A DNA stretch of 64,000 nucleotides from positions 434,001 through 498,000 of the forward strand of contig NW_027043821.1 of the NCBI RefSeq assembly GCF_037102585.1, written 5' to 3'. The notes below the pieces were generated by a model. It saw only the letters and a program-made list of their open reading frames with translations. It made no database searches and was not told the origin of the DNA. Positions within the stretch are counted from its first letter, which is position 1; the number at the start of each line of letters is the position of its first letter. This stretch comes from Saccharomycopsis crataegensis. Its lineage: Eukaryota > Ascomycota > Saccharomycetes > Ascoideales > Saccharomycopsidaceae. Of this stretch, positions 28,839 to 40,267 are shown in pieces. The translations under genes and the position numbers were made by a program.

Positions 28839-31022
28839 ATGTCCAGAGTAGAGAAAAACAATATCCCTAGGCCTTACAACCTCATTGCCAATGAGCGCGC
28901 CAATAACTCCGACTTCTCGGTCGATGAGATGTTCAAGTTCCTCGAAGGCAACTCCGATCAGCACGCTAACAGCATCTTGGAAATATCTAAGTTATTGGAA
29001 CGCGATTTGGTCTTGAGAAACAAGCCCGGGTATTACGAAAACACTTCGAAAGACGAAATTAGACGCACAACCTTCCTCAAGGTCAAACAATTGGCCCTCT
29101 ACTGCGAAAGAATTGTTGCTGAACAATTGGCAAACGGCGTTCCTTATGACAAGATTGATATATCCCAATACAACAACATCTTGTTTACTTATGCAGTTTA
29201 CGATCCCCAAACAGTAACCAGAATTGCCATCCATTCCGGGCTTTTCTATAGCGCCATCAAGGGTAACGGCACCAAAGCCCAATTCAATTATTGGGCCTTT
29301 GAGCGCGAAGGGTTGTACGCAAAAGGGGTTTACGGTTGTTTTGGTATGACCGAATTGGCTCACGGCTCTAATGTCGCTGCATTGGAGACCACTGCCGAAT
29401 ATGATTTCAAGACCAAAACATTCACTATCAACACCCCTCATATCGGCGCTACCAAGTGGTGGATCGGAGGCGCTGCCACCACCGCCAATCATTGTTGCGT
29501 TTACGCTAGATTGATCGTTAAGGGCAAGGACTATGGGGTGAAGACCTTTATTGTTCAGCTTAGAGATGTAGATCATCACTTGATCCCTGGTGTGTCAATT
29601 GGTGACATTGGCGCCAAGATGGGCCGTCAAGGTATCGACAATGGTTGGATTCAATTCACAAATGTAAAGATCCCAAAGAATTTCATGTTGCAAAAATACG
29701 TCCAGATTAATGATGACGAGGAAGAAGTGATCAATTCCCCAATGGATCAATTAGCTTATGGTGCTTTGTTGGGTGGTAGAGTCGGGATGGTCATGGACTC
29801 TTATAGAGTTGGTGCTAAGGTCACGACTATTGCCTTAAGATACGCTGTGGGCCGTAGACAATTCGGTAAAGCGGTTAACAAAGAAACGAATTTCGCCAGT
29901 CCCCAACAAGTTGACAATTCATTGAAACTTGAAAAACAATTGATTGACTACCCAAACCATCAATACCGTTTAATCCCATTATTGGCCACTGCTTATTGCT
30001 TGTCCAGTGCTGCTTATAGAATGGTCAGAAACCTTGATGCAGTGAATAGTGCGTTGGAATCCACTCAATTATTGAAAAACAAAAAGTTTTTATTCAAGAC
30101 CATTGAAGACCTTAAAGAAGTGTTTGTGATCAGTGCTGCAGTCAAACCCTCATCTACATGGTATGGTGCTAAAGCCATTGATGAATGTAGACAGGCTTGT
30201 GGTGGCCATGGTTACAGTGCTTATTCTTCTTTTGGTCAGACTTATAATGACTGGGTAGTTCAATGTACCTGGGAAGGTGACAACAATGTTTTGAGTATGA
30301 ATTCTGGTCGCTCAATGACCAAATACCGTCAATCGGCTCTTAAAGGTAGACCTGTTCCATCACAATTCAAATTTTTAACAAAATCTTATAAGCCATCAGA
30401 TTTTGCGAAGTTGGATTTCAGTGACAATGCCAGGCTTTTGGAGTTATTTGATTTCATGGTCATCCTGATGATTGATGAAGTCGTTGCTCAATTGAAAAAA
30501 TACAACAAGGATTTTGATAAAGTTGGTCCACTAATGCTCAACACCGCAAAGTTTTTCTGCCAGAGGTATTATCTCGAATCAGTCCTTTTATACTTTGATG
30601 CTACTGAAGCGAATAGCTCCATCAAGCCAGCTTTGGTTAATATTATCAATTTATTTGCCTTATATACTATCAAGGAAAATTCCGGTGTCTTTTTGCGTTT
30701 TGGCTTGTTGTCACAGTCACAAATTGCTCTTGTCGAGTCCCGTATTTTTGATGATTTATTGCCATTCTTGCGTCACCGTATTGTGGCCTTGACAGATGCT
30801 TTTAAGTTAAGTGATTTCTTCATCAACACCCCATTGGGTAATTACGATGGTGATATCTACAACAAGTACTTTGACTTGGTGAATTCTGTCAACAACAACA
30901 AATCAGACTACGATGATTATGCCTATCAAGACGAGATCTTGAAATTTTTGAAGAGAGGTAGTATAGAAGAGAGAGAATATCATGAAAAGGATGCAAAGAC
31001 ATTGGAGAAATTGGGCAAGTAG
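28839..31022 (+). CDS. POX1: Peroxisomal acyl-CoA oxidase
   Basis: A 727-residue flavoenzyme for the first step of peroxisomal beta-oxidation: acyl-CoA plus O2 gives trans-2-enoyl-CoA plus H2O2. The N-terminal alpha domain starts IPRPYNLIANER. The FAD/acyl-CoA middle domain shows GCFGMTELAHGSNVAALET and FTINTPHIGATKWWIGGAA, then IGDIGAKMGRQGIDNGWIQF. The C-terminal part has YAVGRRQFG, the catalytic-region motif ECRQACGGHGYSAYSSFGQ (with its Glu/Gly-rich flavin contact) and QCTWEGDNNVLSMNSGRSM. Length matches yeast Pox1 (748) and CTG-clade Pox proteins. It ends L-E-K-L-G-K with no PTS1, as usual for yeast Pox proteins that enter peroxisomes through a non-PTS1 contact with Pex5. Which Pox paralogue it is cannot be told. 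Confidence 0.95.
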   Translation: MSRVEKNNIPRPYNLIANERANNSDFSVDEMFKFLEGNSDQHANSILEISKLLERDLVLRNKPGYYENTSKDEIRRTTFLKVKQLALYCERIVAEQLANGVPYDKIDISQYNNILFTYAVYDPQTVTRIAIHSGLFYSAIKGNGTKAQFNYWAFEREGLYAKGVYGCFGMTELAHGSNVAALETTAEYDFKTKTFTINTPHIGATKWWIGGAATTANHCCVYARLIVKGKDYGVKTFIVQLRDVDHHLIPGVSIGDIGAKMGRQGIDNGWIQFTNVKIPKNFMLQKYVQINDDEEEVINSPMDQLAYGALLGGRVGMVMDSYRVGAKVTTIALRYAVGRRQFGKAVNKETNFASPQQVDNSLKLEKQLIDYPNHQYRLIPLLATAYCLSSAAYRMVRNLDAVNSALESTQLLKNKKFLFKTIEDLKEVFVISAAVKPSSTWYGAKAIDECRQACGGHGYSAYSSFGQTYNDWVVQCTWEGDNNVLSMNSGRSMTKYRQSALKGRPVPSQFKFLTKSYKPSDFAKLDFSDNARLLELFDFMVILMIDEVVAQLKKYNKDFDKVGPLMLNTAKFFCQRYYLESVLLYFDATEANSSIKPALVNIINLFALYTIKENSGVFLRFGLLSQSQIALVESRIFDDLLPFLRHRIVALTDAFKLSDFFINTPLGNYDGDIYNKYFDLVNSVNNNKSDYDDYAYQDEILKFLKRGSIEEREYHEKDAKTLEKLGK

Positions 31023-31722
31023 AGTGCTTGGTAGTGTATTTAACTTGGTTTTGCTGGTTTTGATTTTTCTTTTTTCCCCCTATCTTATGACACGAATGGT
31101 TTTCATTGTTCTTTTTTGTTATTACTTTTCCTGTTTTTTTTTGTTTTTTTTATTGTAAGTGTATATCATATACTTCAATGATATTTATGAGAGCATTGTG
31201 ACGAAATATATATTTTAAAAAAAGCTTAAGCTTGATGTTTCTTATCAATAAGTTAATTTTTTTTTTTTTTTTTTTTTGACGGATTGTGATGTACCGCGGT
31301 TATGGCACCGGTCTGTAGCCCTGGTAGGTGATCTGCTTTTTGGGATTATGAGATGAGATTGTGCTCGCCACACGCTTCCATTCCCTATCGATAAGGAAGT
31401 CAATTAATCACATATGACTCTCAGCTGGTTCAGAGGCTATATATATTTAAATATTTATATTCTGTGGACGGATTTATAGAGCATTATTGATAGAGGATTG
31501 GTTTGGTGGTTTTAAATCATTGGTTTAATCAATTAAAAAAGTCACAGAAACATACAACTCAATCCTAGGTTTATTTATTGATTTCTTACAGAGATCCACC
31601 CGTGTTTAAAACAAATTACACTCCAATTATTTGCATCCAGTTAATTTTCACAAAGGAAGTTTCTATTTCACTACTGTTCTTATTATTATCAAAAATCTTT
31701 TCTTTTCTTCCCTTTAATAATA
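31023..31722. other. Promoter region of ATG2
   Basis: A 700 bp region between the acyl-CoA oxidase stop and the ATG2 start, both on the plus strand. Poly-T runs follow the oxidase gene (near 31135-31150 and 31258-31277). A more complex patch at 31278-31430 contains no open frame or tRNA. The 5' part acts as oxidase 3' flank, the remainder as ATG2 promoter. Confidence 0.6.
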
Positions 31723-34700
31723 ATGAGTCCCCAATGGATGCCTCAGAACATTCAAAAGCGTCTCCTACGATACATTCTCCAGCAGCTTTCGGTGTTTAGC
31801 GAGATTGATCTCAGTGACTTGGATGTCTCACTAGGGGTCTTATCTTTGAAGAATGTTGCCTTAAATCCCGAGAGCTTTTCCATTCCTGGTGCATTTCTTC
31901 GAAGTGGCCAGATCAGTGATGTCAACTTGCAATTAACCACAGACGGAATCGTGGTAAAATGTACTGGGGTAGAGGTGATATTAGTATTAGCAACAGGAGC
32001 AGGTACCAGTGACTCTTCAAAGAAAAATGGAAGTCAGAGCAGAGAATTCAGTTTGGCTAAGTCAAGGAACGATTTGGCGAATAGTGTCATGGGTGATTTG
32101 CATGGCGATGAGGTCAGTACCACCAGTAGCGGCACCAGCAGCGACGAAAATGAATCCGGTAATAACGATGATGACGATAACAGAAATGAAACCAATAAGA
32201 AGAAGAAGGAAACTACAACATTTTATTCTAGTTATGTTAACAGGGCTGTGGAACTTGCATTGTCCAAGTTACAGGTGGTGGTGGAAAATGTATTAGTCAA
32301 AGTTATCATCGATGACAATGGTACCCTGACCAGTATTGGCGGAAGCAATGGTCAGCAGCGGGCCGCTTGCTCTCATTTTTTCTTGCAACTTGATAAAGTC
32401 AGTTGGGATTACACTAATGAAAAAAATAAGGCGGTAAATGTTGAAGGGTTTAAAATGTTTACCGAGCTTTCAACTGTCAATGGAGCTTCCAAAGAAAAAG
32501 CTAAACAAAATCCACGACCAGATCATCATTCATCTCCCAAAAAGTTCAATGGTTTGGGTAGTGTACTAGAGGAACCCATCATAGAACCGCTGAATAATAT
32601 GGCCCATTCAGATGATGAAGATAGCGACCAATTCAATTCCGATGACGAAGGGTACAATCAAATGATGGCTTCATCATTCCTACCAAACCCTAAAGATGAG
32701 GGTGCCCCTACAGATCAAGATAGCGATGGAAGTGACGACGCCGATACTCCATCAACAATGTTTCTTAGTGCTAATTCACATTTATCACAAACAATGATGA
32801 TGACTCTTAATAAACTCAAAGAAGAAAGAGATGATTTTGAAGACGAAGACGACAAAAATCATTCATTTCACAGTAGCATTGCAAATTTGAGAAAAAGCTC
32901 TTTGAAGACTGACGAACAAGAACGCATATTCAATAGTATTTATGAAACTGCTACCGGAAGTGGGACAATGAATACCTCACAATTCAGCATTATGAATCAT
33001 TCCAAACAGAAAGAAAATAAGCGTGAAGCTGCTTCATTCTGTGATGAGCGAGTAGATGAAAGAAGATACTTTTTTGCCATCTCATCTCTAGTTTTGAGAT
33101 TTGCGGGACTACTTGAATTCGAAGACTTGGAGGTCATTATTGAACAAGTCAACATTTCTTTCAAAGATTATGACAACGAAGATGATGGTGTTTATGCATC
33201 AATATTTGATGTAGCCTTGAACTTCATAAAGCAATTTGATAAAATCAATAAATTGAACTCCTATCTTATCAAGCGCAAGAAGGCCAAAATGAGAGGTTAT
33301 AGCAACTTGGCTAATGGGAATGGCGGTAATGTCACAATTGGAAAATCAAAAAGTCAGAATGGTATTTTGGACTCTGATCCAAATGATGAATATGATGGCA
33401 AAGATAAACTTTCATGGTTCTCTAGAATGTGCATTAAAGAATTGAGCGTTAATTTTGATGATTATATTTTACCAGATGGGACATTTAAAAGTTCAGATGA
33501 GTTGCTTTTGAAGTTTTCAAATATTAATGTTAACAAAAAGAACCAGTATTTAATTTACGGTGGTATTGAAAAATTGGAAATGATCAACAGCCAATCCCAG
33601 GCGTTTGGGTTCTCATCGGCTGAAAATGAACCAGTCGCAGAGGTCAAACAGGAGGAACTTAGATTTGAGTACATGATGAATCAACACCAAGCATCTACTG
33701 CTGCCACTGATATTACAGTACTTTTTTCGAAAATTGCGTCTTTGAAGTTGAACTCTCAGATCATTGGTAAGCTTCTTGGCAAATTTTACAAGATATCCCC
33801 GGTTTTAGATGCCTTGACGAAACTACAGAGCACATTAGATACCAATAATAATTTAGCAGCTACTAATAACTATTCCAGTCAATTTTCTGGCAAAAGACTG
33901 GGATTGCTGGCGTCATTAGTTTTCCAGAAACCAGGCGGTGGAATGATGGCATCTTCTATTCTTGGTAATTCATCTCATATTCCCCAAAAGAAAAGCGCAT
34001 TGACTGTGCAGTCTAATTCAATACACATCACTTTAGAAATTGAAGAGAATCAAGGACTTTATTTGGAAATCCTACCGATTAATTATTGTTCAAGTACCCA
34101 GAGATTGAATATTCCAAAAATGTTGATTTATGAAATCAACAAGATGAAATCGTCAATTGCCACTAGGATCATAAATGATGAGGGATTAGTGAATAAGGAC
34201 AATGGGCTTATCGCCATGATTTCTAATATTAGCTTGACAGGCTATTCAAAGAAGCCCCACCATCAAATTACATCTTTCGACATAAATAACAAGGAAATAA
34301 TGTACAGTACTGACTCTGTGTTGAATATAGATTCAGTGATTTATAGTGAAGAGTTTTCCAGCTTGATGGATATGATTGAGATGTTCAAACGCTTTGCCGC
34401 TGATTTGCCCAAGCCAAAAAGCGTTACGATGATTAGTGAACCAAGCAATCCGAGCTATATTAGTCCCGTTGGTCGTACTACTAGAAAAGTTCGAATGACC
34501 AGTACGGTTCTGTTTTCAAACCCAGGATCCAGTTCTAATGTTAAGATGCACGTTAATATTTCCAAGATTAAGACTGGTATCAATGGAATCAAGGCGGCTG
34601 AAAACGACCCTTCTAGCCTTTTTGGTGATATTGTGGGAAGTATAGATACTGTCCACGTGAATATTTTCAATGATTCTGTTATTCAAATTCTAGTGAAGAA

Positions 34701-37700
34701 GGTTTCCTTATTCAGATTCTATGGTTCTATGAGGGTTAATCTTTTTGATCTAGAAGAAGGGAGCTTAGATCACCAAAACATTAATAATGTGAAATCAAGG
34801 GGAGTGGAGGAATTTTTTACCCTGGATGAATTTGGATTTGATGGTAAAAACTTTGATGGTTTGGAACAATTGGTGGGGATTTCCAACCCGGAAGATGATA
34901 TCCTACCCGTGATTGGAATCAGGTTTTCAAACAATAGTGGTCGTGGATTTGTTAGAAACTTGGCGATCAATTATTATGCGGCTTGGTTGCTGATTTTTGA
35001 TAAAAAGAACAATGCCCAACCACAAGAGTCGCTGATACCAAAAACCGCCAGTGATAATAATTCTCCTACGTCCCTTATCAAGTTAAGAGTTGTTGATTGT
35101 GTTATTGGCTTAAACCCAAGTAGATTACACTCAAAAGCGATGTTGATGGTAAACAGAGGTGACTTGGATATACACATTGGGAATGATGAATTTTTTACAA
35201 AAGCTCAACTTCGGAACATTTCCATGTTATTGATCGATGATACTGATAATATTTTAAGCTATTCAGAAACAAAAAAGCGTAGGCAATGGTCAGGGACTAG
35301 AAGCACAAAGAAGAAGCCGCCTATTTCCCTGCAAGGCGGATCCAATACCTCAAGCATTCCTTCTTGGTCACAGTTGTCATGGAATTTAAGTAGAGGTTTT
35401 ATTTCTGTGGGGACATTTAATTCTTTGAATTTATTGCTTGTTCGCAATAGTGAAATAAAACTCTACAAAATGCCTGGTTGCCAGAATCCGGTTATTGATT
35501 TGAAAATTGATGCTGATATCTGCAGTATTGAACTTTGTGCTGATAGCTCTCAAACATTGACCCAATTGTTTGCCGATTTGAAGGAACCAGTAATTCTTAG
35601 TGATGAGGAGAAGTTCAAGGTCTCTATTAATGATGAAGATTTAGCCACTAATACTCAGGATGCGATTGGTAGCAAAGGAATTGTGAATATTTTTGACGAC
35701 ATCGATGAGAATGCCTTTGGTCTACGTAAATCACTACATGAGACTGTTTTGTTCAACCGAAATAATGAAGGTTCTGATTCTGAATTGGATCTTGAATCTG
35801 ATGGTGAAGCTGATGAAAACAATGGAGGTTTGAATTTTGTAGATGATTATTATGAAGGATTGCATAATTCTTCATCAGTTTCTAGCTCAAAACAATCATC
35901 TGAATCACAATCTTCGAACCAAAAGATCGCCAATGATATTTTGAGTCGCTCATTAAGTACATTGAATGTTGGTAAAAAGAGGGACCCATTACTGAAAAAT
36001 ACCTTTTATTACAACGAATCTTTTGGTAGTAATAATGAAGAGGACATGTCTTCAAATTCGTCATTGTCTTTTGCCGCTAATCACTTCAATACTATCAATG
36101 ATAATTATAGTGATACTGATTTGAAAGCTAGAACTGTTCCTGTTAAAGTTCATTTAATATTGGGGAAGATAAATATATTGCTTTATGATGGCTATGATTG
36201 GCCTGATACTAGGCTGGCAATAAAGAAGGTAGTCCGCATGGTTGAAAAGACTGGGTTAAAGGCTTTCAATGATAAAGTGGCTAGGAATGATAACGGTGCC
36301 ACTACGAAAAATAATACCTTGATAAGTGATGAAGATATGGCTGAGGAAGAGGAGAATATCAGTGCCATTAATGAAAATTATTTAAGAAGCGCTAAAAAGC
36401 TAAAGGACAAAAGAAACAGAAGGGATTCTCTTGGTGATTTTGGGTTCAGACCTTTCGGGATTGATGATGATGATGATGATACCATGAGAGATATTAATGA
36501 GTTTGATGGAGCTGAAGAAGACAATAGTGATGAAGAAGAAGATAATGATAATTTCTATCCTGGCTATGGTGATCCGCAAATAATTGATCACATGCTATTT
36601 GACTCTATTCATATCAGTCTTCCTGCGGGAGCCAATCCTGATGATTTGGCGGTTGGTATTAATAAGATTATTGGGAATTCAGATGTCATGAGCACAAACT
36701 CTACTTTGCCTAGTGCTCATCAAAAGCTGAGAGAAGCCGAATTAGTACCTGATCAAAAGACAAATTACAGGAAATTAAATTTGAGACGATCCAAGTCCCA
36801 TAAATTGAGCGTGGATATTACTGAATTGGAGCTTGATTGTATTATTCATTGCAATACTGATCCAGTTTTTGATAACAAAACCCTTCGACATCAAGAATTG
36901 GAGGATGACTCTGAACTATTGCTTTCCTTGAGCGTCAAAATTAAGGATTTTGAAATCATCGATCATGTTCCAACCTCGACCTGGAATAAGTTTGCAACCT
37001 ACATGAAGGAGGCGGGGGACAGGGAAGTTGGTGTTGGAATTATAAATTTTGATTTTGCAACTTACCGACCTGTTGCATCATTAGCGGCCACGGAATCTAC
37101 AATCAAAGTGAACGTGTTACCTCTTAGACTCCATGTTGATCAAGATGCTTTAGAATTCTTGACGAGATTTGGAGGATTCAAAGATAAGAGATTTATGTTT
37201 GATGAGATATATGATGACATTTTGTATATTCAGAAGTTCCAAATCAACTCGGTTCATCTTAAGTTGGATTATAAACCGAAGAAGGTTGATTATTTTGGGA
37301 TTAGATCCGGGAATACTACCGAGTTTGTGAACTTTTTCATCCTTGACGGTGCCAAGATTACTTTGAAAAAATTAACATTGTATGGTATACCTGGCATGCC
37401 AAGACTTAATGATGAGTTGAATGCTTTATGGATGCCAGATATCAGGAGTACCCAATTGAAAGGTATTATTTCAGGATTAACTCCATCATTATCGAAAATT
37501 GGTGAAGGTATCAAAGATTTGATGGTGATTCCAGTAAATGAATACAAAAAGGATGGTAGAGTTGGTAATAGTCTTCAAAAAGGTGCGTATGCTTTTGTGA
37601 GAACCACCACCAATGAGCTACTCCGGTTCGGGGTTAAGATTGCTGCCGGTACTCAAACGGTTTTGGAAAATACCGAAGAAGCTTTGGGAGGGGCTGGTTC

Positions 37701-38349
37701 ATCTGCTAGATTGCCAAAGCGTGTCCACAAGCAAGAATTTTTCGAAACCAAAGATGATGATCATTATGATCGTATCAAGTCTAAGTCAAAAAATAGGGTC
37801 ACTGATGTATCAGTGATGGACATGCGGGGGTCGATGTATGCTGGTGGCGGTGGGAACATCAACAACAATAATTCCGAAGCAAGAACTAGGAGAAGAGTGT
37901 CTTCTTCGACAACAAAAAGCAAAGGATACTCTGGAAGTAGATATTATTCTGAGGTTTACAGTGATTCTGAAGATGACGAGTTGCTAGATATTTCTGAAAA
38001 TGAGTCTGAAGATGAAGATTACGATACTTCGGAACAGCAACGGACCGTGAGTTTGTATGCTGATCAACCGATCGATGCTAAGCAAGGGCTCAATGTTGCG
38101 GTGACTAGTCTTGAGCGTAACTTTTTGTTGGCTCGTGATGCGGTGGTAAAAGCGGGAGGTGATGCTTCTGAAAGTGGGAGTGCTAAGAAGGCGTTATATG
38201 TCATGGCCAAGGCGGCACCGGTTGCACTTATCAGGCCGATGATTGGTACTACTGAAGCGATTTCCAAAACTTTGCTCGGGGTGACAAATCAAATCAATCC
38301 TGAGCAAGGGTTGGAAGCTAAAGAGAAGTATAAGGCGAAGCCAAGATAG
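31723..38349 (+). CDS. ATG2: Autophagy lipid-transfer protein Atg2
   Basis: A 2208-residue rod-shaped bridge protein that moves phospholipids from the ER to the growing phagophore, working with Atg18 and Atg9. The N-terminus (MSPQWMPQNIQKRLLRYILQ, then FSEIDLSDLDVSLG, ALNPE) is the chorein_N end that extracts lipid. The C-terminal third has conserved Atg2 features, including FGGFKDKRFMFDEIYDDILY and the amphipathic LWMPDIRSTQLKGIISGLTP / KIGEGIKDLMVIPVNEYKKD region (around residues 1900-1950), which attaches to membranes. It is longer than S. cerevisiae Atg2 (1592), mostly through acidic, Ser/Asp/Asn-rich loops at about residues 100-170, 290-380, 1330-1460 and 1520-1620. No break in the frame. 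Confidence 0.94.
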   Translation: MSPQWMPQNIQKRLLRYILQQLSVFSEIDLSDLDVSLGVLSLKNVALNPESFSIPGAFLRSGQISDVNLQLTTDGIVVKCTGVEVILVLATGAGTSDSSKKNGSQSREFSLAKSRNDLANSVMGDLHGDEVSTTSSGTSSDENESGNNDDDDNRNETNKKKKETTTFYSSYVNRAVELALSKLQVVVENVLVKVIIDDNGTLTSIGGSNGQQRAACSHFFLQLDKVSWDYTNEKNKAVNVEGFKMFTELSTVNGASKEKAKQNPRPDHHSSPKKFNGLGSVLEEPIIEPLNNMAHSDDEDSDQFNSDDEGYNQMMASSFLPNPKDEGAPTDQDSDGSDDADTPSTMFLSANSHLSQTMMMTLNKLKEERDDFEDEDDKNHSFHSSIANLRKSSLKTDEQERIFNSIYETATGSGTMNTSQFSIMNHSKQKENKREAASFCDERVDERRYFFAISSLVLRFAGLLEFEDLEVIIEQVNISFKDYDNEDDGVYASIFDVALNFIKQFDKINKLNSYLIKRKKAKMRGYSNLANGNGGNVTIGKSKSQNGILDSDPNDEYDGKDKLSWFSRMCIKELSVNFDDYILPDGTFKSSDELLLKFSNINVNKKNQYLIYGGIEKLEMINSQSQAFGFSSAENEPVAEVKQEELRFEYMMNQHQASTAATDITVLFSKIASLKLNSQIIGKLLGKFYKISPVLDALTKLQSTLDTNNNLAATNNYSSQFSGKRLGLLASLVFQKPGGGMMASSILGNSSHIPQKKSALTVQSNSIHITLEIEENQGLYLEILPINYCSSTQRLNIPKMLIYEINKMKSSIATRIINDEGLVNKDNGLIAMISNISLTGYSKKPHHQITSFDINNKEIMYSTDSVLNIDSVIYSEEFSSLMDMIEMFKRFAADLPKPKSVTMISEPSNPSYISPVGRTTRKVRMTSTVLFSNPGSSSNVKMHVNISKIKTGINGIKAAENDPSSLFGDIVGSIDTVHVNIFNDSVIQILVKKVSLFRFYGSMRVNLFDLEEGSLDHQNINNVKSRGVEEFFTLDEFGFDGKNFDGLEQLVGISNPEDDILPVIGIRFSNNSGRGFVRNLAINYYAAWLLIFDKKNNAQPQESLIPKTASDNNSPTSLIKLRVVDCVIGLNPSRLHSKAMLMVNRGDLDIHIGNDEFFTKAQLRNISMLLIDDTDNILSYSETKKRRQWSGTRSTKKKPPISLQGGSNTSSIPSWSQLSWNLSRGFISVGTFNSLNLLLVRNSEIKLYKMPGCQNPVIDLKIDADICSIELCADSSQTLTQLFADLKEPVILSDEEKFKVSINDEDLATNTQDAIGSKGIVNIFDDIDENAFGLRKSLHETVLFNRNNEGSDSELDLESDGEADENNGGLNFVDDYYEGLHNSSSVSSSKQSSESQSSNQKIANDILSRSLSTLNVGKKRDPLLKNTFYYNESFGSNNEEDMSSNSSLSFAANHFNTINDNYSDTDLKARTVPVKVHLILGKINILLYDGYDWPDTRLAIKKVVRMVEKTGLKAFNDKVARNDNGATTKNNTLISDEDMAEEEENISAINENYLRSAKKLKDKRNRRDSLGDFGFRPFGIDDDDDDTMRDINEFDGAEEDNSDEEEDNDNFYPGYGDPQIIDHMLFDSIHISLPAGANPDDLAVGINKIIGNSDVMSTNSTLPSAHQKLREAELVPDQKTNYRKLNLRRSKSHKLSVDITELELDCIIHCNTDPVFDNKTLRHQELEDDSELLLSLSVKIKDFEIIDHVPTSTWNKFATYMKEAGDREVGVGIINFDFATYRPVASLAATESTIKVNVLPLRLHVDQDALEFLTRFGGFKDKRFMFDEIYDDILYIQKFQINSVHLKLDYKPKKVDYFGIRSGNTTEFVNFFILDGAKITLKKLTLYGIPGMPRLNDELNALWMPDIRSTQLKGIISGLTPSLSKIGEGIKDLMVIPVNEYKKDGRVGNSLQKGAYAFVRTTTNELLRFGVKIAAGTQTVLENTEEALGGAGSSARLPKRVHKQEFFETKDDDHYDRIKSKSKNRVTDVSVMDMRGSMYAGGGGNINNNNSEARTRRRVSSSTTKSKGYSGSRYYSEVYSDSEDDELLDISENESEDEDYDTSEQQRTVSLYADQPIDAKQGLNVAVTSLERNFLLARDAVVKAGGDASESGSAKKALYVMAKAAPVALIRPMIGTTEAISKTLLGVTNQINPEQGLEAKEKYKAKPR

Positions 38350-38738
38350 AATTTATATTATAGTGAAGCGCCATTCTTATTATTATTGTTTTTTCTTAAT
38401 CTTTTTTTTTTTTTTGTTATCTTTTCTTTTTCTCAATTTGAGTCATTTGTTTTGTTTTTTTTGTTTGATTTGTTGATTATTTTCTTTTAATAAGATATAT
38501 GATAGGGGTTTTATTTTTGTTTTGTTATTTTATTCATTTATTTATTTATTTTTTAGCATTCACATTCGATTGATATAGTCAAACGTTTTACCATATATTT
38601 TTTCTTCTATTTTAGTTTCAGAAATGTAAAAATCTATTTGATAGATATATCACCTGGACAAAATATATTTATATATACAGCTAATAAGACATTAATGACG
38701 AATAATAAAAATTGGGTAAAGTAAAAAGAGCAGTCTAA
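38350..38738. other. Convergent intergenic region ATG2/NSE4
   Basis: A 389 bp T-rich 3' flank with TTTTG, TTTA and poly-T runs. No gene or obvious structure. Confidence 0.6.
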
Positions 38739-40126
38739 TCAATAGTTTCTTGGTTCGATGAACGAGCTAGTGATTCCCAAATCACGAATCAACCTCTGCC
38801 ATTTCGGGTAGTCTAATTTGAATATATGATGCTCGACTTCGGTATCCTTGATCAACTGGTAATTATTAGTGGTGACGGGAATTTCTCTAATATCCCACGA
38901 ACCGGTCAGGGGATTTTGATAGATCACCACACGGCCATCACGCACCAAGAAGCTGGTGTAGAACATGTTTTCAGTGGACTGGCCAAACGAATGAGGATTG
39001 ATAAAGAACCGGAAGACGTCCATTGGTTCGCCGCGTTGTTTTTCTTGCAACGTTTTGAACACTTTCAACACCGCTTGTGAGGTATCGTCGATTTTCTCGG
39101 CAAGGTTTTGTAAATCGGGACGATCAGCGGTGGTGACCCCGGATTTTGGAAGGTCATCTTTGGCGCGTTTTTTGAATTGTCGGTGTTTTTTCTCGATGGT
39201 CAATGGACCTTTGAGGAAATCTATTGTGGGACAACGATTCCCAGTGATCATGTAAACCGCCCCGAGTTTGAGGAAATTGAATTGATCCCATTGAGTTTTC
39301 GAGTCCATGAGATCCTGGGCCTGTTGGCGTCGAGAATCTAATTCTTTGAGGGTATCGTCGGTGAAGAGTCCCTCGGCGTTCTTGGCAGCAGCATCAGCTC
39401 CCATGGTATTTGTCGCGACAGCAGTAAGATCATCAATATCAGGATCAGTGTCACGTAGGAGAAACCGTTTAGTATGACGAAGCAATTCATCGAGGTTGAT
39501 GTGTTGGGCGCTCTTACCGATTTTCAAATTACGAATAGAAATCTCTGCTAAATCAGAGACGTTAGATAACGATTTGGCATCGTAAGTTTGGAGGTTCTTA
39601 TTGAGGGAAGACGTTTTGCGGGATTGGGCAAACAAGGTATCGATGTTCCGTAAATTTTCGCTCACGACCTCGAGTCCTCCGGGACGGGCCACTTCGGCTC
39701 TTTGATCTGTGGAATTTTTGTTAGTTATTGAATATTTTAAACACATTTTGTAGCAGTGATTTATCACTCGGGTGGGATTATCTAATAATGCACATATACT
39801 ATTCAGGTGGAATAGACACATACACCACCGACTAATCGGGTAGGTATATATATATATTTGTCACAAGATATAACTTCAGAAGCCACAATTTATGACTTAA
39901 TTCCAACCGTAATGACAACATATATAACTTGGTGGGGTCCCAAGATGAAAACAAATTACTTACTCATCATTCTCGTATTGATATTTCTGTAAGATGAAGA
40001 AAGTTTCTTCTCATATTCTTCCCTTTCAGTCTGATTTCTAAATTGTAGCGATTCCCCATCATCTTCTTCATCTTCTTCTTCCTCATCTTCCTCTTCATCA
40101 TCATCATCATCATTATCATCATCATT

Positions 40127-40159
<33 letters not shown>

Positions 40160-40267
40160 GTCTTCATTGTCCTCATCAAAGTCTTCGTCTTGTTCTTCGA
40201 TATCAAGCTCTTCCATATCCTCAGACTCTGATTCGTCTATACGTCTATCATTAATGCTTCGTGTCAT
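38739..40267 (-). CDS. NSE4: Smc5-Smc6 complex kleisin Nse4 (two exons)
   Basis: Kleisin subunit that bridges the Smc5-Smc6 heads in DNA repair and chromosome segregation. Exon 1 runs 40267-39964, the intron 39963-39707 (257 bp) and exon 2 39706-38739, giving 423 residues. The donor is GTAAGT (39958-39963), the branch point TAACTAAC (39720-39727) and the acceptor cacag. Splicing joins codon A|AT (Asn) and links YEKKLSSSYRNINTRMM to QRAEVARPGGLEVVSENLRN, restoring the Nse4 N-terminal helix region. Exon 1 is extremely acidic, with runs of Asp and Glu encoded by a GAT/GAA repeat. The C-terminal Nse4 domain includes PMDVFRFFINPHSFGQSTEN, MFYTSFLVRDGRV and IFKLDYPKWQRLI. The reading was reconstructed from sequence and not from transcripts. 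Confidence 0.88.

Noticed and set aside
39956-40267. Separate small acidic protein gene upstream of NSE4
   Set aside because: It ends at a perfect GTAAGT donor and joins in frame to the NSE4 exon through a branch point and acceptor, so it is exon 1 of NSE4.
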